NCBI GenBank assembly: GCA_947624665.1
Contig: CANQLK010000002.1
Coordinates: 1 to 40,807, forward strand
Origin: Candidatus Gastranaerophilales bacterium
GTDB taxonomy: Bacteria; Cyanobacteriota; Vampirovibrionia; Gastranaerophilales; Gastranaerophilaceae
Direction of reading: 5' to 3'
Length of the DNA: 40,807 nt
Positions 9,345 through 19,358 of the stretch are shown here, one piece after another. The first letter of the stretch is position 1; every line of letters starts with the position of its first letter. The notes beneath the pieces were generated by a model. That model did not search any database and was not told the origin of the DNA. It saw nothing but the letters and a program-made list of their open reading frames with translations. The translations under genes and the position numbers were made by a program.

Positions 9345-10109
9345 TTACCTTATGCTTTCTATAAATTCGGAGGTCTTAAATTTTTTTGGCGAATAATATT
9401 CTATATATGATTTAAGAAGATTTATGCAGATTGTACAAATCTTTTCGGTAGCTAAATCATCATATTTCGTATGTTTTGTATATTCTTCTTTTAACAAAGT
9501 ATTTAAAAATTCTATGATTTTATAATGAATTTTTGTTTTCTTTGTTATCTCGGCAGAACAGTTGCCGCATAATATTCCGCCATGTTCAATTGAAAAATAA
9601 ATATATTCCTCTTGCGGCTTTTTTAAGCATTTTACGCAATTATCCAATTCCAGTGAATAACCTGTTATGTTCATAATTTTCAGTTGGAATTTTATTACGT
9701 TGAGCATAGTTTGTTCAATGGATTTTGCGGAGGAAATTTGTTCAAGAAAAGTATAGAAAAGATTATAAATTTCTTCACTATTAGGGTCATTTTCTATACC
9801 GAAGTTGGTAACTATTTCGGAACAATACATGGCATAAAACAGTTTATTAATATCGTTACGAAGATTAAAGAATGTATTTAAAGCTTCCGCTTGGCAGATA
9901 GTATCAAGATTTCTGCCTTTATTAAGCATCATTTTGTTTGCGACAAGCAAATCCATTCTGCCGCCCAATTTACTTGCAGGCTTCTTTATTCCTTTTGCGA
10001 CACCCCTTATTAACCCTCTTTCTTTGGAATACATAAGGATAATTTTATCGGCTTCGCTTATGCTGTACGATTTAAGGTTTATAACATTTGTCGTAAATTG
10101 TTCTTTCAT
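9345..10109 (-). CDS. recO: DNA repair protein RecO
   Basis: N-terminal OB-type start with KGIKKPASKLGGRMDLL, central CxxC...CxxC zinc motif (NCVKCLKK...GGILCGNCS). Confidence 0.9.
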   Translation of the reverse strand: MKEQFTTNVINLKSYSISEADKIILMYSKERGLIRGVAKGIKKPASKLGGRMDLLVANKMMLNKGRNLDTICQAEALNTFFNLRNDINKLFYAMYCSEIVTNFGIENDPNSEEIYNLFYTFLEQISSAKSIEQTMLNVIKFQLKIMNITGYSLELDNCVKCLKKPQEEYIYFSIEHGGILCGNCSAEITKKTKIHYKIIEFLNTLLKEEYTKHTKYDDLATEKICTICINLLKSYIEYYSPKKFKTSEFIESIR

Positions 10110-10114
10110 AAAAT

Positions 10115-11206
10115 TTAAAAAGAAACCTCACTTCCGGTATAAACACCCCTCATATAGTGCATAAGTTCGTTAGGATTATCCGTGTTTTCAAGAGCAGCTT
10201 CTTTTGTAATGAGTCCTTTTTTATATAAGTTGAACAGCGACATATTAAATGTAATCATATCATCATAAGAACCTTTTTTTACAAGCTTATAAATTTCTTC
10301 AAGTTCATCTTTTATAATAAAGTCTTTGATTGTTGAAGTAGAATGCAGAAGCTCAACAGCAGGAACTCTGCCTTCGCCTTTAGCATTGGGAATAAGTTTT
10401 TGAGAAACGGAACCTCTGTATACTTCTGCAAATTGGTGTCTAACATTTTCTCTTTCGCTCGGAGGGAAGAAACTTAAAACACGATTAATCGTTTGAACGG
10501 CATTAAATGTGTGCATTGTAGCAAAAACCAAATGTCCTGTTTCAGCGGAATGCAGTGCGCCTTGTATTGTTTCCATATCTCTTATTTCGCCTATTAATAT
10601 AACATCAGGATCTTGTCTTAGTGCATATTTCAATCCTTCATTGAAGTTCAGCGTATCAATACCTATTTGTCTTTGCGTGAATATGGATTTATTACTGTGA
10701 AATACATATTCGATAGGGTCTTCGACCGTAATTATGTGTTTTCTTTTTGTATTGTTAATATGATTAAGAATGGAAGCGATGGTGGTTGATTTACCCGAAC
10801 CTGCAACACCTGTTATCAAAACAATACCGTGATCGGGTTCCGAAAATTTTTCGATCGAAGGCGGTAAATTCAGTTGTTCAAAAGTAGGTATTTCAAAGTG
10901 AACAAGCCTTATTGTTATTGAATAATTTCCGAATGTTTTTGCAACATTTATTCTGAATCGGCAAATACCTTCAATTTGATAAGGATAATCAAAGTTATAC
11001 GAATTTAATACTTTGTCAATCATAGTTTTCGGCGCAGTTTTTTGGATTACGTCAATAATATATTCCGGTGAAACTACAGGAAGCTTTGATTTCAAGATTT
11101 GCCCGTCAATTCTGAAAGAAGGTACTTCTCCGGGTATTAAATGCAAATCAGATGCACGCAATTCAAAGGCTTTTTTTAACAATCCATCTATATTGTAATC
11201 ATTCAT
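10115..11206 (-). CDS. pilT: Type IV pilus retraction ATPase
   Basis: ASDLHLIPGEVPSFRIDG, Walker A GVAGSGKSTTIA, Asp/His boxes ALRQDPDVILIGEIRDMETI, HTFNAVQTINRVLSFFPP. Confidence 0.95.
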   Translation of the reverse strand: MNDYNIDGLLKKAFELRASDLHLIPGEVPSFRIDGQILKSKLPVVSPEYIIDVIQKTAPKTMIDKVLNSYNFDYPYQIEGICRFRINVAKTFGNYSITIRLVHFEIPTFEQLNLPPSIEKFSEPDHGIVLITGVAGSGKSTTIASILNHINNTKRKHIITVEDPIEYVFHSNKSIFTQRQIGIDTLNFNEGLKYALRQDPDVILIGEIRDMETIQGALHSAETGHLVFATMHTFNAVQTINRVLSFFPPSERENVRHQFAEVYRGSVSQKLIPNAKGEGRVPAVELLHSTSTIKDFIIKDELEEIYKLVKKGSYDDMITFNMSLFNLYKKGLITKEAALENTDNPNELMHYMRGVYTGSEVSF

Positions 11207-11504
11207 TTAGCAACTCCTTACATTTACAGTATATTATTTTTTCCCAGATAAAGAAAATAATTAACAAATATAAATGATATTGATGTACAAGAACTTGCAG
11301 TTTTGTTGTTTTGAACATTTAGTTTGATATTACAATGGCAAGACTTTGATTATGGTGTAAGCTGACAAGTTCGGATTAGCAATGCGTTACACAAGATTTT
11401 CTTTTATTATTAATTTAATTTTATGCGACAATTTACAAAATAATATCTTTTGTTTAAAATTTAAGTTATTAAAAATATTAAAATGTATTATTTTAAATTA
11501 TAAA

Positions 11505-12638
11505 ATGAGAGATATTGAACCTACAGATAAAATTCAAAATCAAAAGGATATAGATGTCCAAGAATTCGGAGTTTGTCCGATGATTTTTAGCTCAATGGAA
11601 GTAAGAATGGACGGAAATGCTTATTTTTGCTGCGAACACAAATATAATAATTTATCACTGGGCAATATATATAAAGATGATTTAAACGACATTTGGAATT
11701 CTAAATTAGCTGTAACCATAAGAGAAGAAGCACTAAAAGGTAAATATCCGTATTGTAAAGGAAATGTCTGCCTTAGACTGGCAAAAGAAATCCCTGATTT
11801 TGTCTCCGTTAAAAGTATTTTTATCCCCCATCCCGAACCCGTTATGACGAAGACACCTTATTATATTGCCATATCTAAAATAAAAGATTGTAATGCACGA
11901 TGCATATTTTGTAGTGATGAAATTTATAAAACACCCGATAATGAATTGAATAATATTATTTCTATATTGAAAAATTATAAGGATTTAAAGTGTTTAACCA
12001 TATGGGACTCAGGTGATGCATTCTCTCTTATTTCCCAAAAATTTATTAAATTAATTTCGGAAGAATTTCCCGATTTGCGCTTTAAATTAATGACAAACGG
12101 AATCCTGGCAGACAAAGAAACAATAAATAGATTAAATCTCGTAAACAGAATTGAAGAACTGGATATTTCCATAAACGCAGTAAATGCAGCTACTCATAAT
12201 AAAATTTTCAGAACAGGTAAAAACGCTTTTAAAAAATTAATAAAAAACCTTGAATATATAAAAACCCTTAAAATAAATACATTCAACATTAATTTTGTCG
12301 TATGTAAATATAATTGGAAAGAGATGAAAAAATTTATTAAATTAGGCAAAAAATATAATGCCAGAGTCTTGTTTTGGGAAGTACGACTTTATGGAAATTC
12401 AGACAAACTTCAATATGACTATTATGATATAGCTGTACATCTTCGGTTTCATAAAGATTATAAAAAATTTAAAAAATATTTGTCATCAAAAGTTTTTGAA
12501 GATGAAAATATTATCATGTCACCTGTTCTGAAAAAGTTAAGATATGAGAGCTTGAACGAAAAAAAGTTTTCCTTGGATTTTGTTAACTTTTTAACAAAAT
12601 TTCATATTAGATTGACAAACAAAGAAAATAAAATTTAA
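11505..12638 (+). CDS. Radical SAM protein with N-terminal SPASM-like Cys cluster
   Basis: CxxxCxxC core motif (KDCNARCIFC); preceding SPASM-like CPMIFSSMEVRMDGNAYFCC...LGNIYKDDLNDIWNS...YCKGNVC. Start chosen at MRDIEPT (ORF track opens at 11382). Confidence 0.85.
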   Translation: MRDIEPTDKIQNQKDIDVQEFGVCPMIFSSMEVRMDGNAYFCCEHKYNNLSLGNIYKDDLNDIWNSKLAVTIREEALKGKYPYCKGNVCLRLAKEIPDFVSVKSIFIPHPEPVMTKTPYYIAISKIKDCNARCIFCSDEIYKTPDNELNNIISILKNYKDLKCLTIWDSGDAFSLISQKFIKLISEEFPDLRFKLMTNGILADKETINRLNLVNRIEELDISINAVNAATHNKIFRTGKNAFKKLIKNLEYIKTLKINTFNINFVVCKYNWKEMKKFIKLGKKYNARVLFWEVRLYGNSDKLQYDYYDIAVHLRFHKDYKKFKKYLSSKVFEDENIIMSPVLKKLRYESLNEKKFSLDFVNFLTKFHIRLTNKENKI

Positions 12639-12739
12639 TCTGGTGTCGCAAAGCTCATTCTTCGCTTGCTGTCTTGAAATTGCTTTACGCTCGGTCTTGT
12701 CACTCCTTCGGCTTATCGTAAAAATTTACTCGGGCATTT
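12631..12739 (+). repeat. Dispersed repeat copy B (long form)
   Basis: Starts AAATTTAATCTGGTGTCGCAA (shared with copies A and C) and ends ACGCTCGGTCTTGTCACTCCTTCGGCTTATCGTAAAAATTTACTCGGGCATT, matching the other end of copy C; about 30 nt extra in the middle. Confidence 0.85.
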
Positions 12740-12820
12740 AATGTAATATTCTTTAAAGTTTTTGACTATTACGTGTATTTGTTGTGTAATAGAATAGTCC
12801 AGACAGGTATCATCGAAATA

Positions 12821-15800
12821 ATGTACATTAAAGAACTTGAAGTAGATAACTTTAAATCTTTTGCAGGTGATGTTAAAATACCGTTTTTAAAAGGGTTTAC
12901 AACGGTCGCAGGCCCTAACGGCTCGGGAAAAAGTAACATCATCGACGGAATATTGTTTGCACTCGGACTTGCAAGTGCAAGGAACTTGCGTACCGAGCAG
13001 TTATCTGACTTCATTTCCACACATACAAAAAAGAATGAAGCCTATGTTAAAGTAGTTTTTGAACCTGATGACAACAGCGAAGAGAATATAAGCGTTGCAA
13101 GGAGGATTAAAAAATCCTCTCAAGGATTTAACAGTATTTATTATTTAAACGATCAAGTTACTACTTTGACGGACATTCATACCAGGCTTGAGAAATACCG
13201 CATAACTCCAAACAGTTATAACGTTATTATGCAAAGTGATGTTATGAGTATAGTCAACTGTTCAAACATTGAAAGAAGAAAGATTATAGATGAAATAGCA
13301 GGCATTGCCGATTTTAACAGAAGAATAGATAAAGCTAACGAAGAACTTTTAACCGTTGAAGAGCGTGTTGAAAATGCCAATTTAATATTATCGGAAATAG
13401 AATCTTCTATTGAAAGGCTTGCCGTTGAAAAAGAAACCGCTTTAAAGTATCAAAAGTTAAAAGCCGAAAAATTTCAGTTGGAAAGTCAAATTACAACTGT
13501 TAAATATTTTGATTTAAAAAGAAATTTAGAACTTGCTCATCAAAATATTCTTGAATTCAATAAAAAGAAAAAAGATGAAGAAGCCAATCTTAAAAAGTTG
13601 GAGGAGTCTGTTTCCGAAATTAAAAAAAGATATAATGAGATATCGGAGTCAGTTAAAAATAACGGTGAAGCAGAACAAATCGAAACAAAAAAACAGCTTG
13701 AAGAATTAAAAGGTCAGATTTCACGTAAAAATTTAGCCATAAGTTCGGTTGAAAAAACCATCCATGACAATTTAAAAACCATTGAAAATTCCAAAAACGG
13801 AATTGAAAATCACAAAGAAAAAATAGAAAAAATAACGTTAAAAATAGAAGAAAAGAAAAAAGAAATACAGGAAATCGAAGAACTTATAAAAGTTCAGGAA
13901 AAGGAATTATCCAAAATTCTTGAAGAAGTATCGGGGTTAAATAAAAATGCCGACAAACAACTTGAAGAAAGAAATAATTTAAAGAAAGAACTGGAGAAAT
14001 TAAAAGAGGAAGAATGGAATATAAAATCCGAAACAATACCGTTTGAAACCGAACTTACTTCTTTAAAAAAAGATATAGAAAATGCAAAAAAATCTTTAGA
14101 AGAGTTAATGTCATTTAAAAATAGTTATAAAGATAATAAAGATAAATTGACCGTGCAGGTTGAAGAATTAACAAAAGAGCTTGCAGATTATAAATTGGCA
14201 CAGGAAAACATAGTTTATTCTTTAGACAAAAATAAGTACGAAATGTCGGATTTAATGCATGATATACAAATTGTGCAAAGAAAAATCCTGACAATCGAAG
14301 CGCAAAAGAGTGCTTATGAGGAAGTAAATCTCGGCAGGTCAATAGATTCTATATTAAAAGCGAAAATAAAAGGAGTACATGCTCCGTTATTGCAGCTTGG
14401 GAGTGTGGATAAAGAATATTCAACCGCTTTAGAAGTTGCAATGGGCGGCAGAATGAAGAATATTGTTGTTGATGATGTTGAAACCGCAAGGGTTTGTATT
14501 GATTATCTTAAATCCGCAAGAGCCGGAAGTGCTACTTTTCTGCCTTTGGATAAGTTAAAGAAAGCACCGTCTAATCTCAGAATTCCGAATGAAAAAGGTG
14601 TTATTGATTTTGCCGTTAATTTGGTTGATTTTGATGATAAATATTTAGATGCATTCTTTTATGCACTGGGTGATACTTTAATTGTTGAAAATTATGATTG
14701 TGCAAAAAGATTAATCGGGAAATACAGACTGGTTACTTTAGATGGCAGTTTATTTGATAAATCAGGTGCTATAACAGGCGGCGACAGGAAAGATACGGGG
14801 TTAAAATTCAGTCAAAATCAGGATGATGAATTGAATAAATATAAATCGGGTTTTGCCGACATGCAAAAAAAATATGCTTCGCTTGAAAATACTCAAAAAG
14901 AACTTGAAGCTAAGCAGGAAAAAATAAGAACTAATTATTCCAATACAATGACTGCTCTTAACAGCGCAAAGCTTGAATTGAATAATCTTAATAATAATTC
15001 CGAAAATAACGAGCGCAAAATCAGTGAATATAGTGCAATAATAAAAGAAAACGAACCTAAAATTAATTCTACCGAAAAGAAGCTCGAAAAATATGAAGAA
15101 AAGCTTGTTGAAATAAACAATAATATGCTTATACTTCAAGATAAAATAACGGAAATAGAGAGCAAAATGTCGGAAGGCGAACTTAAAAAGCTTAAAGAAA
15201 TGACTTCTGCAATTGAAAATCAAATTAAAGAATATCAAAATAAAATACTTAAAATTAATAATGAAATCAATGAATCAAACAGAGATATTGATTTTAACAA
15301 GGAACTTATAAAAGCGAAAGAAGAACAGATACAAAGACTCATTAAGGATAACGAGATAGGAAGCAAAGATAAAGAGAAATATACGGCTGAAATTAAAGAA
15401 ATAGAACAAAAATCTCAGATTTTGGAAGAGAAAATAAAGACACTTTCCGAGAAACTTATTCAATTGCAAAAGCAGCGAGATGTAATTCAGGAGGAATTAT
15501 TATCTGCTGAAACTGCTAAAAACAAGACTGCAAATGAGATAGAAAAGATAGCAGAGCAGGTAGAGGCGTTTAAATCAAGAAGAAGAGAGCTTGAACCTCA
15601 GTTGGAAGAAATAAGAGCTGAACTTAAAGCTAATGAAATCGATATAAATTTATTGGTACCGACTGAAATATCAACGGAAGAGATAACAGGTAAAATACAG
15701 CGATTGCAAAAGCGCATGGAGGAGATGGAGCCTGTAAATATGCTTGCCATCCAAACCTACGATGAAGTTAAAGCCAGACAGGAAGAGAAGAAAGAGCAAA

Positions 15801-16312
15801 TAGCGACTTTAACAAACGAACGTAAAGAAATTTTAGAGAAAATGAACGGATACGAGCAGGTAAAAAAAGAAACATTCTTAAAAACATATAATAATATTAA
15901 TGAGAATTTCAAAGATATATTCGGGAAATTATCGGAAGGGGAAGGGAGTTTGGTGCTTGAAAATCCCGATAGTCCGTTTGAAGGCGGGTTAACCATAAAA
16001 GCACAAATAAGAGATAAAATGAAGCAGAAGTTAGGCGCAATGTCGGGCGGTGAAAAATCGCTTACGGCATTAGCATTAGTCTTTGCAATTCAGAAATATC
16101 TTCCTGCACCTTTTTATGCGCTCGATGAGGTTGATGCAAGCTTAGACGGATTAAATCTTGCAAGATTATCCGACATTATAAAAGAGCAGGCTAAAAATAC
16201 GCAATTTATAGTAGTTACTCACAAACAAAATATGATAAAATCAGCAGATAGAACGATAGGTGTAACTCAAAAAGAGCATGGAAAAACCCTTGTTACAGGC
16301 ATAAAGAATTAG
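12821..16312 (+). CDS. smc: Chromosome segregation protein SMC
   Basis: MYIKELEVDNFKSFAGDV...GPNGSGKSNIIDGILFALG; coiled coils, hinge, LSGGEKSLTALALVFAIQ signature, Walker B ALDEVDASLDG. Start chosen at 12821. Confidence 0.97.
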   Translation: MYIKELEVDNFKSFAGDVKIPFLKGFTTVAGPNGSGKSNIIDGILFALGLASARNLRTEQLSDFISTHTKKNEAYVKVVFEPDDNSEENISVARRIKKSSQGFNSIYYLNDQVTTLTDIHTRLEKYRITPNSYNVIMQSDVMSIVNCSNIERRKIIDEIAGIADFNRRIDKANEELLTVEERVENANLILSEIESSIERLAVEKETALKYQKLKAEKFQLESQITTVKYFDLKRNLELAHQNILEFNKKKKDEEANLKKLEESVSEIKKRYNEISESVKNNGEAEQIETKKQLEELKGQISRKNLAISSVEKTIHDNLKTIENSKNGIENHKEKIEKITLKIEEKKKEIQEIEELIKVQEKELSKILEEVSGLNKNADKQLEERNNLKKELEKLKEEEWNIKSETIPFETELTSLKKDIENAKKSLEELMSFKNSYKDNKDKLTVQVEELTKELADYKLAQENIVYSLDKNKYEMSDLMHDIQIVQRKILTIEAQKSAYEEVNLGRSIDSILKAKIKGVHAPLLQLGSVDKEYSTALEVAMGGRMKNIVVDDVETARVCIDYLKSARAGSATFLPLDKLKKAPSNLRIPNEKGVIDFAVNLVDFDDKYLDAFFYALGDTLIVENYDCAKRLIGKYRLVTLDGSLFDKSGAITGGDRKDTGLKFSQNQDDELNKYKSGFADMQKKYASLENTQKELEAKQEKIRTNYSNTMTALNSAKLELNNLNNNSENNERKISEYSAIIKENEPKINSTEKKLEKYEEKLVEINNNMLILQDKITEIESKMSEGELKKLKEMTSAIENQIKEYQNKILKINNEINESNRDIDFNKELIKAKEEQIQRLIKDNEIGSKDKEKYTAEIKEIEQKSQILEEKIKTLSEKLIQLQKQRDVIQEELLSAETAKNKTANEIEKIAEQVEAFKSRRRELEPQLEEIRAELKANEIDINLLVPTEISTEEITGKIQRLQKRMEEMEPVNMLAIQTYDEVKARQEEKKEQIATLTNERKEILEKMNGYEQVKKETFLKTYNNINENFKDIFGKLSEGEGSLVLENPDSPFEGGLTIKAQIRDKMKQKLGAMSGGEKSLTALALVFAIQKYLPAPFYALDEVDASLDGLNLARLSDIIKEQAKNTQFIVVTHKQNMIKSADRTIGVTQKEHGKTLVTGIKN

Positions 16313-16322
16313 GGAACGCTAA

Positions 16323-17210
16323 ATGTTAAATCCAAAGAATTCAGATAATTTTTATATAAATACGCCGGCCGAATTTAACGAAATGAATTTGGGATTTAAT
16401 CCTGATTCAATATTGAATTCTTCGGACGATGAATCCGATGGAATTGAGATATTGGTGCAGATGGCAAAGCAAGGGAAGATTGATCCTTGGAATATTGATA
16501 TAGCTGATATTGCAGACAAATATATGCTTCATATTTCGGAGCGAAAATCAAATAATTTAAGATTAAGCGGGCGGGCTTTATTTTTTCTTGCCGTTCTTTT
16601 GAAGCTCAAATCTAATGTTTTGGTAGGGCTTGATCCTATGCAATTTGAAGCGGAAGCGGAAGTTAATCCCGAATATGATGATAATGATGATTCATCAAGG
16701 TTTAACGATGACTTATATTATCAGGACTATTATCCCGATAATGTTATCCCCATTGAGGACATTATTCAAAGAAGAACAAGCGTTAAGCTGAACAGAAACA
16801 GAACCGTAACATTAAAGGATTTAATAAGACAGTTAGAGTTTTATGAAAGATTAGATAAGAAGCAGGCGGTCGAAAATTCTTTAGAGCGTGCAAAAAGGCG
16901 AGTCAGCAGTTATAAGAGAATGACCAATGAAGATATTATCAATCTGGCTCAGGAAGAATATATTGAAAGCAGTGTAAAGATTTTGCACGAAAATTTGGTT
17001 AAAATTTTTGAAAAAGAAGAAAAAGTTGAATTAAAAACCTTAACTTTGCTTGGTTTGGATAAAATAACAGCATATATTGCATTATTATTTTTATCGGTCA
17101 AAAGTGAATTTGACATAGAGCAGGAAGAATTTTATTCCGATTTATACGTAGTAAAAGGAAAACTTCCGGAAAAGACCGAGTTATTATCGGAAGAAGGATT
17201 GACGGCATAG
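16323..17210 (+). CDS. scpA: Segregation and condensation protein A
   Basis: IEILVQMAKQGKIDPWNIDIADIADKYM, LFFLAVLLKLKSNVLVG; directly between smc and scpB. Confidence 0.93.
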   Translation: MLNPKNSDNFYINTPAEFNEMNLGFNPDSILNSSDDESDGIEILVQMAKQGKIDPWNIDIADIADKYMLHISERKSNNLRLSGRALFFLAVLLKLKSNVLVGLDPMQFEAEAEVNPEYDDNDDSSRFNDDLYYQDYYPDNVIPIEDIIQRRTSVKLNRNRTVTLKDLIRQLEFYERLDKKQAVENSLERAKRRVSSYKRMTNEDIINLAQEEYIESSVKILHENLVKIFEKEEKVELKTLTLLGLDKITAYIALLFLSVKSEFDIEQEEFYSDLYVVKGKLPEKTELLSEEGLTA

Positions 17211-17220
17211 GAGTAATAAT

Positions 17221-17739
17221 ATGGATTTAAAATCAAGAATTGAAGCTGTATTATTCATAACAGGAAGAGCCGTAGATTTAAAAGAGATTGCAGAAATTTT
17301 ACAAGCGGAAGAAAGTGAAGTTGAAGAAGCCGTTTTGGAATTAATTATGGATTATTCCGCAAGAGAAGGCGCTTTAGAGATTGATGATGAAAACGGATAT
17401 ATTATTCAAGTGAAAAGCGAATATATGGATATAGTAGAGAAGCTTTGCCCTGTTGATATATCAGAATCCGTATTAAAAACATTAACGGTAATAGCATTAA
17501 AACAGCCTATAAGACAAGCTGAACTAAAAGAATTAAGAGGTTCATCTGCTTATGAACATATCCAAGAATTACTTGATAAAGGACTTATAAGCAGAAAAAA
17601 AGATAAAAACGGCCGTTCATATAACTTAAAAACTACGCAAAAATTTGATGAATATTTTAAAATAAAAGGAAACAGCGAGAACTTATCCAAATTGGAATCA
17701 AAGAAATTATCAGAATTACTCGAACTAAATAAAATATAA
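17221..17739 (+). CDS. scpB: Segregation and condensation protein B
   Basis: LKSRIEAVLFITGRAVDLKEIAEIL, ALKQPIRQAELKELRGSSAYEHIQELLDKGLI; follows scpA. Confidence 0.94.
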   Translation: MDLKSRIEAVLFITGRAVDLKEIAEILQAEESEVEEAVLELIMDYSAREGALEIDDENGYIIQVKSEYMDIVEKLCPVDISESVLKTLTVIALKQPIRQAELKELRGSSAYEHIQELLDKGLISRKKDKNGRSYNLKTTQKFDEYFKIKGNSENLSKLESKKLSELLELNKI

Positions 17740-17748
17740 GGAGAATGT

Positions 17749-19353
17749 ATGGAAAATCAAGATTATAGTGACGAAATAAATAAAGATTACGAGCGGAAGC
17801 TCCGTAAGAAAAAAGAAGATGACAGAAACCGCGGTTCAAAAATAACAATAATAGTAATTCTGTTGCTTTTCTTTATTATAGTAGTCGTTTATGTATTTTT
17901 AAAACAGTTAATGCCCGATTATTTAATGAGTCAGGGTAAAAAGTATTTAGAAAGAGGAATGTATGAAAAAGCGCTGCATAATTTTGATGTAGTAGCTAAT
18001 GCAAAGCCTTATGATAATGAACCCGTATATTACCAAGCATTGACATTATCCAAAATGCCGCCGACTTACGATGTTCAGAAACAATTATATGATATTTCCC
18101 AATTGGAAAATTGTGATGAAGCAGGTGAATTGGCAGAACAGGCACTTGCAAATATGCGTCAAGCTTTTGAGTCTGAATATGGTTCAACATACATTGATAA
18201 CGTACTTTATGGCAATTCACTTATAAGATGGAATAATGCAAGACCTATTACATATTCGATTTCAGGTAGTGATGTTTCTCCGGAATATATTACCGCAGTT
18301 CAAAACGCATTCTCGGAATGGGAAAATGCTACAGGCGGCGATATAAGATTCAAAGAAACAATGGGTAATAAAAATGCCAATATTATTGTAGAATTCGTCA
18401 GCAGTCTTGCACCTCTCGGTGAAAATGATGCGGAAATCTGCGGTAAAACGGTTCCTTCAGTAAAGGATAAAACATTAAACAGTATGGTTATTTACTTAAA
18501 GAAAACAGATAGTGAAGGAAACAATTATAATTACGATAATTTGACCACACTGGTTCTGCATGAAATAGGTCACGCATTAGGACTTAGCGGTCACAGCGCT
18601 GACCCGAGCGACGTAATGTCTTATGACTCAGAATATATTAACGGAGGAACCTACAGAAAAAGTCCTTCGGAAAGAGATATTAATACTCTGAGATTAGTTT
18701 ACAGATTAATTCCTGATGTTATTGATACTCCCATACCCCAATCAGAATATTCAAAATTCTATCATCATTATGTATTAACTTCATACCCGGGTGAAAACTT
18801 TGAAATGGAAATTCAAAGACTCCTGAGAAAATTACAGGATGACAGAAGAAATATAGTAACTTGGGTTGATTTGGCTATAAACTACGCTTATAAACGTCAA
18901 TATGCCCGTTCAAACTATGTTTTAAATAATGTAATTCCTCTTGTTCAGGATGATTTACCAAATCAGCACGTTGTTTTATATAACCTCGCTGCTAATTACT
19001 ACAAATTAAGAGATTATGATACCTCTTTAAAATATCTTATGATGGCAGAACATATTAAGCAGGATTTGGATACAAAAATCCTTGAAACATTCTTGGATGT
19101 CAGATTTGGTAATCTTGATATCGCAAAAGAAAAACTATATCTTCTTTTGAAAGAATATCCCGATAACATTGACGTAGCTCTGAAACTGGCAGAAGTATAT
19201 CATATAGAGAAAAACAGGAATATGGAAAATAAAGTTATTGATGACTTTGTAAAAGCTAACCCGGATTCAATTAGCGACAGAAGGATCTTAAAGTATCAAG
19301 CTCAAAAGAACTTTTATGTCGGTGTAAAGGATATTGACCTTCAAAATCAATAA
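17749..19353 (+). CDS. Membrane-anchored matrixin-like (M10-type) zinc metalloprotease with TPR-like repeats
   Basis: Basic N-terminus then TM KITIIVILLLFFIIVVVYVFL; HEIGHALGLSGHSADPSDVMS (HExxHxxGxxxH plus Met-turn); TPR-like segments both sides of the protease core. Confidence 0.85.
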   Translation: MENQDYSDEINKDYERKLRKKKEDDRNRGSKITIIVILLLFFIIVVVYVFLKQLMPDYLMSQGKKYLERGMYEKALHNFDVVANAKPYDNEPVYYQALTLSKMPPTYDVQKQLYDISQLENCDEAGELAEQALANMRQAFESEYGSTYIDNVLYGNSLIRWNNARPITYSISGSDVSPEYITAVQNAFSEWENATGGDIRFKETMGNKNANIIVEFVSSLAPLGENDAEICGKTVPSVKDKTLNSMVIYLKKTDSEGNNYNYDNLTTLVLHEIGHALGLSGHSADPSDVMSYDSEYINGGTYRKSPSERDINTLRLVYRLIPDVIDTPIPQSEYSKFYHHYVLTSYPGENFEMEIQRLLRKLQDDRRNIVTWVDLAINYAYKRQYARSNYVLNNVIPLVQDDLPNQHVVLYNLAANYYKLRDYDTSLKYLMMAEHIKQDLDTKILETFLDVRFGNLDIAKEKLYLLLKEYPDNIDVALKLAEVYHIEKNRNMENKVIDDFVKANPDSISDRRILKYQAQKNFYVGVKDIDLQNQ

Positions 19354-19358
19354 GTAAA

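Noticed and set aside
14115-15996. Antisense ORFs inside smc (14115..14342, 14801..15238, 15757..15996 etc.)
   Set aside because: Shadow ORFs from the Lys/Glu-rich coiled coil read on the opposite strand.
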